From the NCBI GenBank assembly GCA_017307355.1, contig JAFKFG010000015.1, positions 44,943 to 108,942 on the forward strand: a stretch of DNA of 64,000 bases. The letters run 5' to 3'. A model generated the notes under the pieces. It was not told the origin of the DNA. It ran no database searches and saw nothing but the letters and a program-made list of their open reading frames with translations. Below are positions 50,583-58,096 of the stretch, one piece after another; within the stretch, counting starts at the first letter, position 1; the number at the start of each line of letters is the position of its first letter. This DNA comes from Alphaproteobacteria bacterium. Its GTDB lineage: Bacteria > Pseudomonadota > Alphaproteobacteria > Micropepsales > Micropepsaceae. A program made the position numbers and the translations under genes.

Positions 50583-51343
50583 ATGTCATTCACGAAAATT
50601 CCGGAGCGCAGGACGCGTTGGTTCGCGTCGGCATGATCGGGGAGGGCCTGGCCGAATTGGCCATGACGGACAACGCCGGGCGGAACGGCATGTCGTCGAT
50701 GTGGGGCAAGGCTTTCCTCGAGGCGCTGAATGAGGCGGCGCAATTGCCAGAGGCGCGGGTGCTGCTGTTGAGCGGCTTGCCCGATTATTTCTGCACCGGA
50801 GCGACGCTTTCGGTTCTGAAGGACCTCGCCACAGGCTGCCTTTCGCCGAGCGGGTTGACCTTGGGGCGGCAAGTGATCGGTTTTCCCCTGCCGGTCGTGG
50901 CGGCGGCGGAAGGCCACGCCATCGGCGGCGGTTTCGCATTGCTCCTGTCATGCGATCTGGCCGTCGTCTCCGAAACCAGCCGCTATGGCGCGAACTTCAT
51001 GGCGCTGGGAATCACGCCAGGCATGGGCATGACGCGCCTGGTCGAGGGTGCCGTCGGCCGCGCCATGGCGCATGAGCTGCTCTACACGGGCGATCTCAGA
51101 CGTGGCCGTCAATTTGCAGGCACGGGCGCGTTCAATGCCATCGTGCCGGGGCCTGAGGTGCGCGACCGTGCCCTCACTCTGGCGCGGGGCCTTGCCGACA
51201 AGCCGCGCGACAATCTGATCAACCTGAAACGGAGCCTGAGTTTGCCCCGGCGGCTGGCCTTCGAGGAGGCCATGACGACCGAGCCGCTGATGCATGGCCT
51301 GAGTTTTCCCAATCTCGATACCGACCTTTGGGGTGGACTATGA
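50579..51343 (+). CDS. ECH2-like crotonase (decarboxylase of the HCS cassette)
   Basis: 254 residues. EGHAIGGGFALLLSCDLAVVS is the oxyanion region, and RYGANFMALGITPGMGMTRL matches the ECH2 (PksI, CurF-ECH2) block with FMxxGxTPGMG. It should decarboxylate 3-methylglutaconyl-ACP to the 3-methylcrotonyl-type enoyl-ACP, leaving a beta-methyl branch. ATGA overlaps at both ends. ECH1 plus ECH2 plus HCS in this order is the diagnostic cassette. Confidence 0.88.
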   Translation: MNVIHENSGAQDALVRVGMIGEGLAELAMTDNAGRNGMSSMWGKAFLEALNEAAQLPEARVLLLSGLPDYFCTGATLSVLKDLATGCLSPSGLTLGRQVIGFPLPVVAAAEGHAIGGGFALLLSCDLAVVSETSRYGANFMALGITPGMGMTRLVEGAVGRAMAHELLYTGDLRRGRQFAGTGAFNAIVPGPEVRDRALTLARGLADKPRDNLINLKRSLSLPRRLAFEEAMTTEPLMHGLSFPNLDTDLWGGL

Positions 51344-52173
51344 AGAATGTGATCGACCAGACCGGACGCACGGTTCTGGTGACGGGCGGCACCATGGGCA
51401 TCGGGCTGGCTTGCGCGCTGGCTTTCGCCGCCCAGGGCGCGCAGACCGTCATCACCTATCGCTGGGGCACGGCCGATATGGACGATGTGCGCGCCAAATT
51501 CGCGGCGGCCGGCGGTCCCGAGCCGCTGCTGCTGGAAGCCGATGCCAGTCAGGACGAGGATACCGCGGTGCTGATGGATGCCATCGCCGCGCGCTTCGCG
51601 CGGATCGACGTACTGATCTCGAACGTGGCCTTTGCACAGAAGACCGAGAGTTTCAACGATTACAGCCGTCGTTCGCTTCATCGCAGCATCGATTATTCCG
51701 CCTGGCCGCTGGCCGCCTATACCCAGTCTATCAAGGCGCGCTTCGGCCACTATCCTCGCCATGTGATCGGCATGTCCAGCCCCGGGCCGGACGACTTCTT
51801 CATGAATTACGATTTCGTCGCCGCCAGCAAATCGGTGTTGGAGACCTTCTGCCGGTACATGAATTTCCGCCTGTTCGACGAGGGCGTGAAAGTTAATGTC
51901 GTTCGCTCGCGGCTGGTCCGCACCGCGTCGTATGACGCCACCTTTGGCGATACCTTCCACAAATATCTGGAAAGCCTTGGTGGGTTCGAGGATTGCTACA
52001 CCACGCCGGAAGAGGTCGCCAATGTCGTTCTGATGGTGGCCAGCGGCTTCTGCGACGCCATCGGTGGCCAGGTCATCAGTGTCGATAAGGGCTTCGAGTT
52101 TTTCGACAATCTGATGGGCATCGCCGAGCGCGCGCGCCGCAAGGGCAAGCTGCTCTGGGCGCCCCAGGACTGA
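51340..52173 (+). CDS. Enoyl-reductase-type SDR (Y-x6-K), second of two
   Basis: 277 residues. VTGGTMGIGLACALAFAAQG, SNVAFAQKTESFNDYSRRS, and Tyr157/Lys164 in NYDFVAASK: the same six-residue spacing and the same residue numbers as the 45112 SDR, so the two share a recent ancestor. C-terminal QVISVDKGFEFFDNLMG. It probably reduces enoyl-ACP, perhaps the beta-methyl one, while the other serves ordinary cycles; which does which is open. The ACP gene follows after 35 bases, the first real gap in the cluster. Confidence 0.8.
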   Translation: MKNVIDQTGRTVLVTGGTMGIGLACALAFAAQGAQTVITYRWGTADMDDVRAKFAAAGGPEPLLLEADASQDEDTAVLMDAIAARFARIDVLISNVAFAQKTESFNDYSRRSLHRSIDYSAWPLAAYTQSIKARFGHYPRHVIGMSSPGPDDFFMNYDFVAASKSVLETFCRYMNFRLFDEGVKVNVVRSRLVRTASYDATFGDTFHKYLESLGGFEDCYTTPEEVANVVLMVASGFCDAIGGQVISVDKGFEFFDNLMGIAERARRKGKLLWAPQD

Positions 52174-52208
52174 TCCATTTCGTTTCACCACCCCACAGGA
52201 GAATAAGA

Positions 52209-52469
52209 ATGAGCGTTTCCAAAGATGAAGTCTTCGCCGTCGTCCGCAAGCATTTGCTGGATATTTGTCCCGACATAGACGCTGCCGCAATCGCACCGGG
52301 CGTCTCGATGAAGGATCTGGGCGCGTCCAGCCTCGATATGGTCGAAGTTGTGTCCTGCGCCATGCGCGAACTGGCCGTGCGCATTTCGCGACAGGATCTG
52401 TCAGACATCAAGGATATTGGCGGGCTGGTGGACCGGCTGCACGACGCGGCGATGACAAAGGCCGGCTAA
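52209..52469 (+). CDS. Acyl carrier protein
   Basis: 86 residues with the four-helix ACP pattern. The phosphopantetheine serine is Ser41 in LGASSLDMVEV (here SSL in place of DSL). Acidic flanks, DLSDIKDIGGLVDRL as helix III/IV. AGGAG upstream of the ATG. It is the only carrier in the cluster, so it must carry both the growing chain and, perhaps, the acetyl donor for HCS. Confidence 0.9.
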   Translation: MSVSKDEVFAVVRKHLLDICPDIDAAAIAPGVSMKDLGASSLDMVEVVSCAMRELAVRISRQDLSDIKDIGGLVDRLHDAAMTKAG

Positions 52470-53594
52470 GTGGCGATCCTGCTGACGGGCGCCACCGGAA
52501 GCTTCGGCCTGGAGCTTTTGCGGTCATGGGCGGCCCGGCGCGAGATGCCAGACATATATTGTCTGGTCCGTGCGCCGGATACCGCCCGGGGTCTGGCGCG
52601 ATGGGAAGCTTTTTGTGAAGTGCATAGCCTCGGCCGCCGCTTCATCCCCGTCGTCGGCGACATCGAGCAGACAGAATTGGGCCTTTCGCTGGCATCGAGG
52701 CGCGACCTGCAGGCCCGCATCACCACCATCGTCCATGCCGCCGCGCATATCCGGTTCGATGCGCCTTATGCCCTGGCCCATGCCGTCAATGTCGCGGGCA
52801 CGGCACGCCTGCTCGATTTCGCCCGCGGTTGCGCGAAATTGAATCGCGTCTGCCAGATATCGACCCTGTATGTGGCAGGCCAGCGCATGGGCCTTGTGCC
52901 TGTCGGCGGCGGACCGGACGGCGCACCGTTCAACAACAGCTATGAGCAGACCAAGCTCGAAGCCGAAGCGGTGGCGCTCGGCAGCGGCCTGCCCGTGGAA
53001 ATCGTGCGCCTGTCGCTGATGCCTGGCCGCCAGTCCGACGGTCATGTGCACCGCTATCTCGACCTGCACATGCTGTTCGAGGCGTTCGGCAGAGGACTTT
53101 GCTCCGCCGTTCCCGGCAATGGAGAGACGTGCCTGGACATGCTGCCGGTGGATTATTCGGCCGCCTGCCTGGCCGCGCATCTGGACGAGCCGGCATTTAC
53201 GCCCGGCGCCATCCATGCTCTGGCCGCGGGAAAACAGGCCCCCAGCCTGACCGTCATGTATGAGTCCATCGCCATGGCGCGAAGCCAGCGCGGCCTGCCG
53301 GTTCCCCCGCCCCCGGCTTTTTTGCCGGATGCGGATTATGCTGCCCTATTGTCCAGCGAAGAGCCTGAACAGTTTGGCGTCAGCTTCGGCACCCAGACCA
53401 TTCTTCGCACCGTCGGCGGTTATCTGGCGAAGGCCAAGACATTCGCGCCGTCCGAAAAGCTGCTGGCTTTTACACCTACGCCGCTCGCCGAATGGCTTCC
53501 CCGCGTGATCGGCTTCGCACTGGACGACAATTGGGGCCGGCGGCGCAATTCTCCGGCCCGGATGCCAGCCGTCGGGAAGATGCATGCGCCCTGA
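52470..53594 (+). CDS. Stand-alone thioester reductase (NAD(P)-binding, Male-sterility type)
   Basis: 374 residues. GTG start directly after the ACP stop. Rossmann LLTGATGSFGLELLRSW, RAPDTARGL, GDIEQTELGLS, VHAAAHIRFDAPYALAHAVNVAGT, STLYVAG, and the catalytic Tyr158/Lys162 in YEQTK. These are thioester-reductase (TE-R/NAD_binding_4) features; free-standing proteins reduce ACP- or CoA-bound acyl groups to the aldehyde or alcohol. It likely releases the finished chain. The C-terminal 60 residues are a helical extension. Confidence 0.85.
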   Translation: MAILLTGATGSFGLELLRSWAARREMPDIYCLVRAPDTARGLARWEAFCEVHSLGRRFIPVVGDIEQTELGLSLASRRDLQARITTIVHAAAHIRFDAPYALAHAVNVAGTARLLDFARGCAKLNRVCQISTLYVAGQRMGLVPVGGGPDGAPFNNSYEQTKLEAEAVALGSGLPVEIVRLSLMPGRQSDGHVHRYLDLHMLFEAFGRGLCSAVPGNGETCLDMLPVDYSAACLAAHLDEPAFTPGAIHALAAGKQAPSLTVMYESIAMARSQRGLPVPPPPAFLPDADYAALLSSEEPEQFGVSFGTQTILRTVGGYLAKAKTFAPSEKLLAFTPTPLAEWLPRVIGFALDDNWGRRRNSPARMPAVGKMHAP

Positions 53595-53610
53595 CAGATG
53601 GTCCAGGCCG

Positions 53611-54285
53611 CTACCGGCCCGAATTCTCCGGCCGATGGCACCGCAAGACCATCGCGGCCACGTGCGTACCGCTCAACGCGTAATGGACCAAGGCATCCGT
53701 TGCGAGATGGTCATGCTTCTCGGGATTGGTCATCACGATGGCCGCTGTCTGCTTCGAAGCCTGAATGTGAATCTCGGCATCCTGGAAGGCCAGCTTCTCT
53801 CCAAACAGAACAAACTGATATTTGTAAAAGGCCTCCTTGGCGGCAAAGGCGATGGCCATCTGCCGCCTGCGCGCAATGGGATCTTCCGGCAGGAGCGCCC
53901 ATTCTCCGGCGGTCAGGATGGGGCGGGCCAGTTCGTCGTGAAAGCGCGCCAAGGTTTCGATGTCGATTCCTATCGCATCGATGTCTTGGGTGGCGGCGAC
54001 CGCCGCGAAAACAAGATCCCGGCAATGGCTGATCGATCCGGTCATGCCGGGCGGCCATTGCGGCGCGCCGTCCGCGGCCGGCAACAGCGTGTGATCGCCA
54101 TATCCATGAGGGGCGAGAAGCCGGCGCGCCAGGCACCGGCCCGCCATGAATTCCCGCCGCCGCCGCTCTCCCGCCTGCGGGTTCAGGCTCTGAGCCTCGG
54201 CGGTCATCAGGCCTTGCCCAAGATCGGCAAGGGGGGCGATCTCGAACGTCACGCCTGCCGGCAGATTCATCCAAGACAGGGTCAT
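53611..54285 (-). CDS. 4'-Phosphopantetheinyl transferase (Sfp/EntD type)
   Basis: 224 residues. Motifs: RRREFMAGRCLARRLL, GSISHCRDLVFAAVA, IGIDIET and FAAKEAFYKYQ, the KExxYK core of Sfp-type enzymes. It activates the ACP serine. It is on the minus strand, convergent with the thioester reductase (16-base gap) and divergent from the aldehyde dehydrogenase. ATG 54285 is preferred because upstream codons are Arg/Pro-rich and unlike the family. A dedicated PPTase argues that the cluster works on its own ACP. Confidence 0.9.
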   Translation of the reverse strand: MTLSWMNLPAGVTFEIAPLADLGQGLMTAEAQSLNPQAGERRRREFMAGRCLARRLLAPHGYGDHTLLPAADGAPQWPPGMTGSISHCRDLVFAAVAATQDIDAIGIDIETLARFHDELARPILTAGEWALLPEDPIARRRQMAIAFAAKEAFYKYQFVLFGEKLAFQDAEIHIQASKQTAAIVMTNPEKHDHLATDALVHYALSGTHVAAMVLRCHRPENSGR

Positions 54286-54410
54286 CACGCGTGCTTTCAA
54301 ACCCGAAACCGGCCGTCTCCTGTTAGCAGATGTCGGCCGCGGCGAAACGACTTTCTTTCTTCGGCGCTTGAGGTTCGGCAGACAAGCTTTCGGACGGGAA
54401 GACGGTCCGC

Positions 54411-55802
54411 ATGACCGAGGACGACCTTCTCGCCGCCTTCGGCCGCCAGCGCGCGGCGTCGCGTTCGCATCCAGCGCCCGATGCCGGGTCGCGCCGCCGG
54501 CATCTGGACATGCTTGCCGATCTTGTCCGGACACATGCCGAAGCGTTTGCGTCCGCGATCTCCGATGACTTCGGCGGCCGGTCCCATAACGAAACGCGGA
54601 TGCTCGAGCTGGTGCCGGTGATGCGCGGATTGCGCCACGCGCGGCGCCATGTTGGGCAATGGATGCGTGACGAACCCCGACAGGTAGGGCTGGTGTTTCA
54701 ACCGGCGCGCGCTTGGGTGCGATACGAGCCGTTAGGGGTGATCGGGATCATTTCGCCTTGGAACTATCCGCTGCTGCTGGCGCTGTCGCCTCTGATCGAC
54801 GCATTGGCGGCGGGTAACCGCGTCCTTCTGAAACCCTCGGAACTGACGCCGCGCTTCTCGGGTCTTCTGGCGCGCGCGATTGCCGAACAGTTTTCCCCCG
54901 ACCAGGTCAGCGTGGCGACGGGCGGGGCCGATGTGGCGAGTGCTTTCTCGGCGCTGCCCTTCGATCATCTGCTCTTCACGGGATCGTCGGTAGTCGGGCG
55001 CGAGGTGATGCGTGCCGCTGCGGCGAATCTGACACCGTTGACGCTGGAGCTAGGTGGCAAGTCACCGGCTATCGTTGCTGCCGATTATCCGGTCGCAAAG
55101 GCCGCCAAATCTATTGCCTTCGGGAAATTCCTCAACGCCGGACAGACATGCATCGCGCCGGACTATGCGTTAGTTCCGCAGGAAGAGCGTGAAGCCTTCG
55201 CGAAAATCGTGATCGATGCCGCAAGGCGCTCCTATCCCGCCCTTGGTCGCAATGATGACTATACCGCCATCATCACCGCGCGCCATCGCGATCGTCTGCG
55301 CGACGCGGTGGAGGAAGCGCGTATCGCCGGTGCCTCCATCCTCACTCATGGTGGCGCCGGCAAGGATCCGGCGAAATTCGCGCCCACCATCGTCCTCGAT
55401 CCGCCGGTCGGTTGCGTCTTGATGCGCGAGGAAATTTTCGGCCCGGTCCTGCCGGTCATCGGGTATCGCGACATTGGCGAAGCGATCGCGTTTGCGGCGG
55501 CCCGGGATCGTCCGCTGGCGCTTTATTGTTTCAGCAACGACAGCGACGTGCGCAGGCGGGTGCTGGACGGCGTTATTTCCGGCGGTGTCACGCTCAATGG
55601 TACGCTGCTTCACCTAGCCCAGGAAAATCTGCCTTTCGGCGGGATCGGGCCGAGCGGAATGGGCGCCTATCACGGCCGGGACGGATTTCGTCGGTTCAGC
55701 CATGCCCGCGCCATACACCAGATCGGTCCGATCAATGTCTTCGAGCGGCTCGGGCCGCCTTGGGGCAAGATCGGCCGGCGCATCGGAAGATGGTTATCAT
55801 AA
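54411..55802 (+). CDS. Aldehyde dehydrogenase (coniferyl-aldehyde-dehydrogenase-like)
   Basis: 463 residues. NAD(P)-dependent ALDH: IISPWNYPLLLALSPLIDALAAGN, FTGSSVVGREVMRAAA, the general base Glu213 in LELGGKSP and the nucleophile Cys247 in NAGQTCIAPDY. EEIFGPVLPV and FGGIGPSGMGAYHG follow. The single-module, C-terminally extended type resembles coniferyl and long-chain aldehyde dehydrogenases such as YwdH-like or FALDH enzymes. It probably oxidises the aldehyde from the thioester reductase to an acid. It is the last gene of the cluster, divergent from the PPTase. Confidence 0.9.
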   Translation: MTEDDLLAAFGRQRAASRSHPAPDAGSRRRHLDMLADLVRTHAEAFASAISDDFGGRSHNETRMLELVPVMRGLRHARRHVGQWMRDEPRQVGLVFQPARAWVRYEPLGVIGIISPWNYPLLLALSPLIDALAAGNRVLLKPSELTPRFSGLLARAIAEQFSPDQVSVATGGADVASAFSALPFDHLLFTGSSVVGREVMRAAAANLTPLTLELGGKSPAIVAADYPVAKAAKSIAFGKFLNAGQTCIAPDYALVPQEEREAFAKIVIDAARRSYPALGRNDDYTAIITARHRDRLRDAVEEARIAGASILTHGGAGKDPAKFAPTIVLDPPVGCVLMREEIFGPVLPVIGYRDIGEAIAFAAARDRPLALYCFSNDSDVRRRVLDGVISGGVTLNGTLLHLAQENLPFGGIGPSGMGAYHGRDGFRRFSHARAIHQIGPINVFERLGPPWGKIGRRIGRWLS

Positions 55803-56043
55803 TTGGATGAAGGAACCTGGACGAGTGCATTCACCTACACCTCTCTGTCTATCAATTGCCCTCCAGAGTTTCTGCACCGATAGAAGTCAATGTTCGAATT
55901 TTCGAACCGGCGCCTGCAGTGTTCTGGCTTGAGGCTCATGCTGTGACAGCAGCCTCTTAGATAGCTGACATGTCGAACTAAATTTGCGCTACGACAGCTA
56001 ATCCATTGGTCCAGAACGTCCGCTTTGAGGCAATTGCTACCTA

Positions 56044-56077
56044 AAAGCTGACATAGCGCGATGTCGCAGTGCGACAG
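56044..56077 (+). repeat. Dispersed intergenic motif with TGTCGCAGTGCGACA palindrome
   Basis: AAAGCTGACATAGCGCGA followed by TGTCGCAGTGCGACAG. It matches 36093-36126 with two differences and 33095-33130 more loosely. Confidence 0.65.
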
Positions 56078-56129
56078 GGATCATTTCAAAGCGGACATAG
56101 GGGACCGTACGTTTCGAGACAGCTATGGA

Positions 56130-56162
56130 CGAAAGCTGGCATTGGCCGACGTCCGCTCTTGG
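56130..56162 (+). repeat. REP-like hairpin repeat, degenerate copy
   Basis: CGAAAGC, 18-base loop sharing GGCCGACGTCC with the 40261 copy, then GCTCTTGG. Arms no longer pair fully; the preceding GACAGCTATGGA is conserved. Confidence 0.5.
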
Positions 56163-56165
56163 GTA

Positions 56166-57049
56166 ACACAAAGCTGTCATGGCGATCGATGTCACAGCGC
56201 GTCATGCCCTTGGGTCGAGTTTATCCAAGAAATGACGATCTCGGGTATTGCTGCCATGCGATTACCGGGATTATCGGGAGGGGGAGATATTTCTAATCGT
56301 ATCCGGGCGGCTTTTGCCTGCTGCTATGGATCTGATCGAGCCCGAGCTATTGTCTAACAGCTTCGCCTTCCGGCCTGGTGCCGTTATTCAGAGGTGGCTG
56401 GGGCCTGGCTGGACCGATTGGGAGCACTTCGCGGTAAGCTGGAATGCGTTAGGTGAGGATCGGCATATGGCAGACGGAGGGCGCTATCGCCGCCGTCGCT
56501 ATGCTGTATTTGACGTAACCAGGAACGGTATAGTTCGCGCGCCGCATCAGCCGCATTTCCAGGCCAAGACTTATAATCGCTTAAATGGTGATCTTGATCG
56601 TTGGTTCGATCCCGTAATGCCGGAGATCGGAAATCATCCCATCATCACGACGTTAATTGAGCGGCTCACATCGATTTTCGTCAATCTTACCAATGCAGAA
56701 GCCTCGAGTGTCGGCTGGCATATCGAGTTGCATCAATTCCGCATTGAAGCTCGTGCTGATGCGGTGGATCTCCCAACACCGGAGGGTACTTATCGTGACG
56801 GCGTAGACGGTGCTTTCGTGATGTTAATCAATCGTGAGAATGTCTCGAGCGGGATAACGCACGTCTCTGATGCAAAGGGAAGATCCCTCGGATAGTTTAC
56901 CTTGAGCCAAGCCGGTGACGCTGTCTTCCTTGATGACAGGCCAGTCTTTCATGGCGTAACGCCCATCGAACCGCTCGATCCACGAAAGTTGGCAATACGC
57001 GATGTGCTGGTGATTACGTTTACCAGAGCGTGACTAGCTATTCCTCAGC
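56166..57049 (+). repeat. Long direct repeat, copy B (partner 33091-33973)
   Basis: Second copy of the dioxygenase segment, same orientation, including the untranslated leader. It has many substitutions relative to copy A, so the duplication is not recent. It carries the pseudogene described next. Confidence 0.8.
56326..57032 (+). pseudogene. Decayed BsmA-family 2OG/Fe(II) dioxygenase
   Basis: Paralogue of the 33224 gene, aligned along its length. An in-frame TAG at 56893-56895 replaces the Gln codon after GRSLG and removes the last 46 codons, which still read on in frame (FTLSQAGDAVFLDD, VFHGVTPIEP) to TGA at 57032. In addition the first iron ligand is lost: the HRD triad start is YRD (TAT at 56791-56793). 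The possible GTG start of copy A is GTA here. The protein would thus be both truncated and unable to bind iron. No frameshift is present. Confidence 0.85.
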
Positions 57050-57146
57050 TGATGGGGCCGTCAGCTTTCGCTGACGCTCGTCGCAATGCGGCAGAAACTG
57101 GCAGGAAACTGACGTCGCCCGAAGACTGCTATCCGACAGCGATGGG

Positions 57147-57180
57147 CGGAAAGCTGACAGAGGGTATCGTCTGCTTTCCG
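57147..57180 (+). repeat. REP-like hairpin repeat
   Basis: CGGAAAGC, 18-base loop, GCTTTCCG: perfect arms as at 40261-40294. Followed by ACAGTCTTGCCAT as in that copy. Confidence 0.8.
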
Positions 57181-57625
57181 ACAGTCTTGCCATCACAAGG
57201 AACATCAAGATTATTGCGACATAACATGGAGGCCCTGTGATCGCTTTAGCTGAGCCTCTGCGGATCGTCAGCGACGGCTTCAATCTGGCACGCGAGGCGC
57301 CACTTGCGCTGTGTCTATGACACCAATGGGCTTTTATCTCAGTATAAATCGACTATCTCACTAACAGGTCGATGTTCCCAGGTCCTATATTGGGTAAGTT
57401 ACAAGAACTATTCCTACTGAAGCGCATTGACTGTCAGCCTATATAGATGGCGCCTGAACTGGGGAATGTTGATTCTAGCGCAAGGTTGATGATGACCGTT
57501 GTCATAACCTCCAATGCTCTCAGCAAAGCCTCGCTTCCGCTGTACGCGGGACTTGAATTGATTTTGACTTTTCCTATTTGCAAATAGGTCTTTGCGGCCA
57601 AGAAAGGAGCTTTGGAGGAAAGAAA
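57181..57625. other. Intergenic stretch before the secreted protein gene
   Basis: About 445 bases, AT-richer than the surroundings, with no convincing gene on either strand. It probably holds the promoter of the 57626 gene; no box recognised with confidence. Confidence 0.5.
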
Positions 57626-58096
57626 ATGCTGGCGAAATTTCGCGGGCATCATGCCATTTCAACTGTAATATGTTTGTCGATTCTAGCTGGCGCGGCGGTT
57701 TCTGCGCATGCCCAGATCGCCGATCCTTACGTCAGCTGTAGCTTCTATCCCCAAGGGACAGGGTGTCAGGAGGTCCTTCAGCAGGCTCTGCGGGATAGTA
57801 GCCCTGCGGCGGCTTCGGTCCGCAGCGCTTTTGAGCAATATGCGCGGTACCTGAGCCCCGAAAATGCGGGTCTGTCGGCAGACGACAAGGTATATCTTGT
57901 GCAAAATGGCATCCGATTCTTCGATCTCGAAAAGGGGAACCTCGAAGGCCTGCACAATGTGATCAATGACCCCGAATTGGCGAAGGATACTGAGGCAAAG
58001 CGGATGGCGGTAAATGCCTTTATAGCCCATGCCGTGCAGGCAGAGCTTTACTGCGGGAGAAATCGCTGCTCAGGCGAGGAGCAACCTTCCAGTTGA
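57626..58096 (+). CDS. Secreted hypothetical protein
   Basis: 156 residues, not recognised. GGAGG before ATG 57626, and a signal peptide (ISTVICLSILAGAAVSAHAQ). The mature part is helical: SFYPQGTGCQEVLQQALRDS, SAFEQYARYLSPENAGLSADDKVYLVQNGIRFF, then AELYCGRNRC. Three to four Cys suggest disulfides. It stands at the head of the stress-gene group, converging on marC. Confidence 0.7.
   Translation: MLAKFRGHHAISTVICLSILAGAAVSAHAQIADPYVSCSFYPQGTGCQEVLQQALRDSSPAAASVRSAFEQYARYLSPENAGLSADDKVYLVQNGIRFFDLEKGNLEGLHNVINDPELAKDTEAKRMAVNAFIAHAVQAELYCGRNRCSGEEQPSS

Larger units (their letters stand above)
55803..56165. other. Intergenic stretch rich in dispersed repeats
   Basis: About 360 bases with no gene. 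It holds two REP-like motifs (56044-56077 and 56130-56160) and several AAGCTGACAT-type fragments. The cluster's downstream border is here; no terminator was recognised. Confidence 0.6.

Noticed and set aside
43832..52469. Reading the HCS cluster as an ordinary fatty-acid synthase operon
   Set aside because: HMG-CoA synthase, ECH1 and ECH2 motifs have no role in fatty-acid synthesis, and a thioester reductase and dedicated PPTase are present.
57038..57283. 81-codon minus frame in the repeat-rich gap
   Set aside because: It runs through the REP-like hairpin and has no ribosome-binding site.
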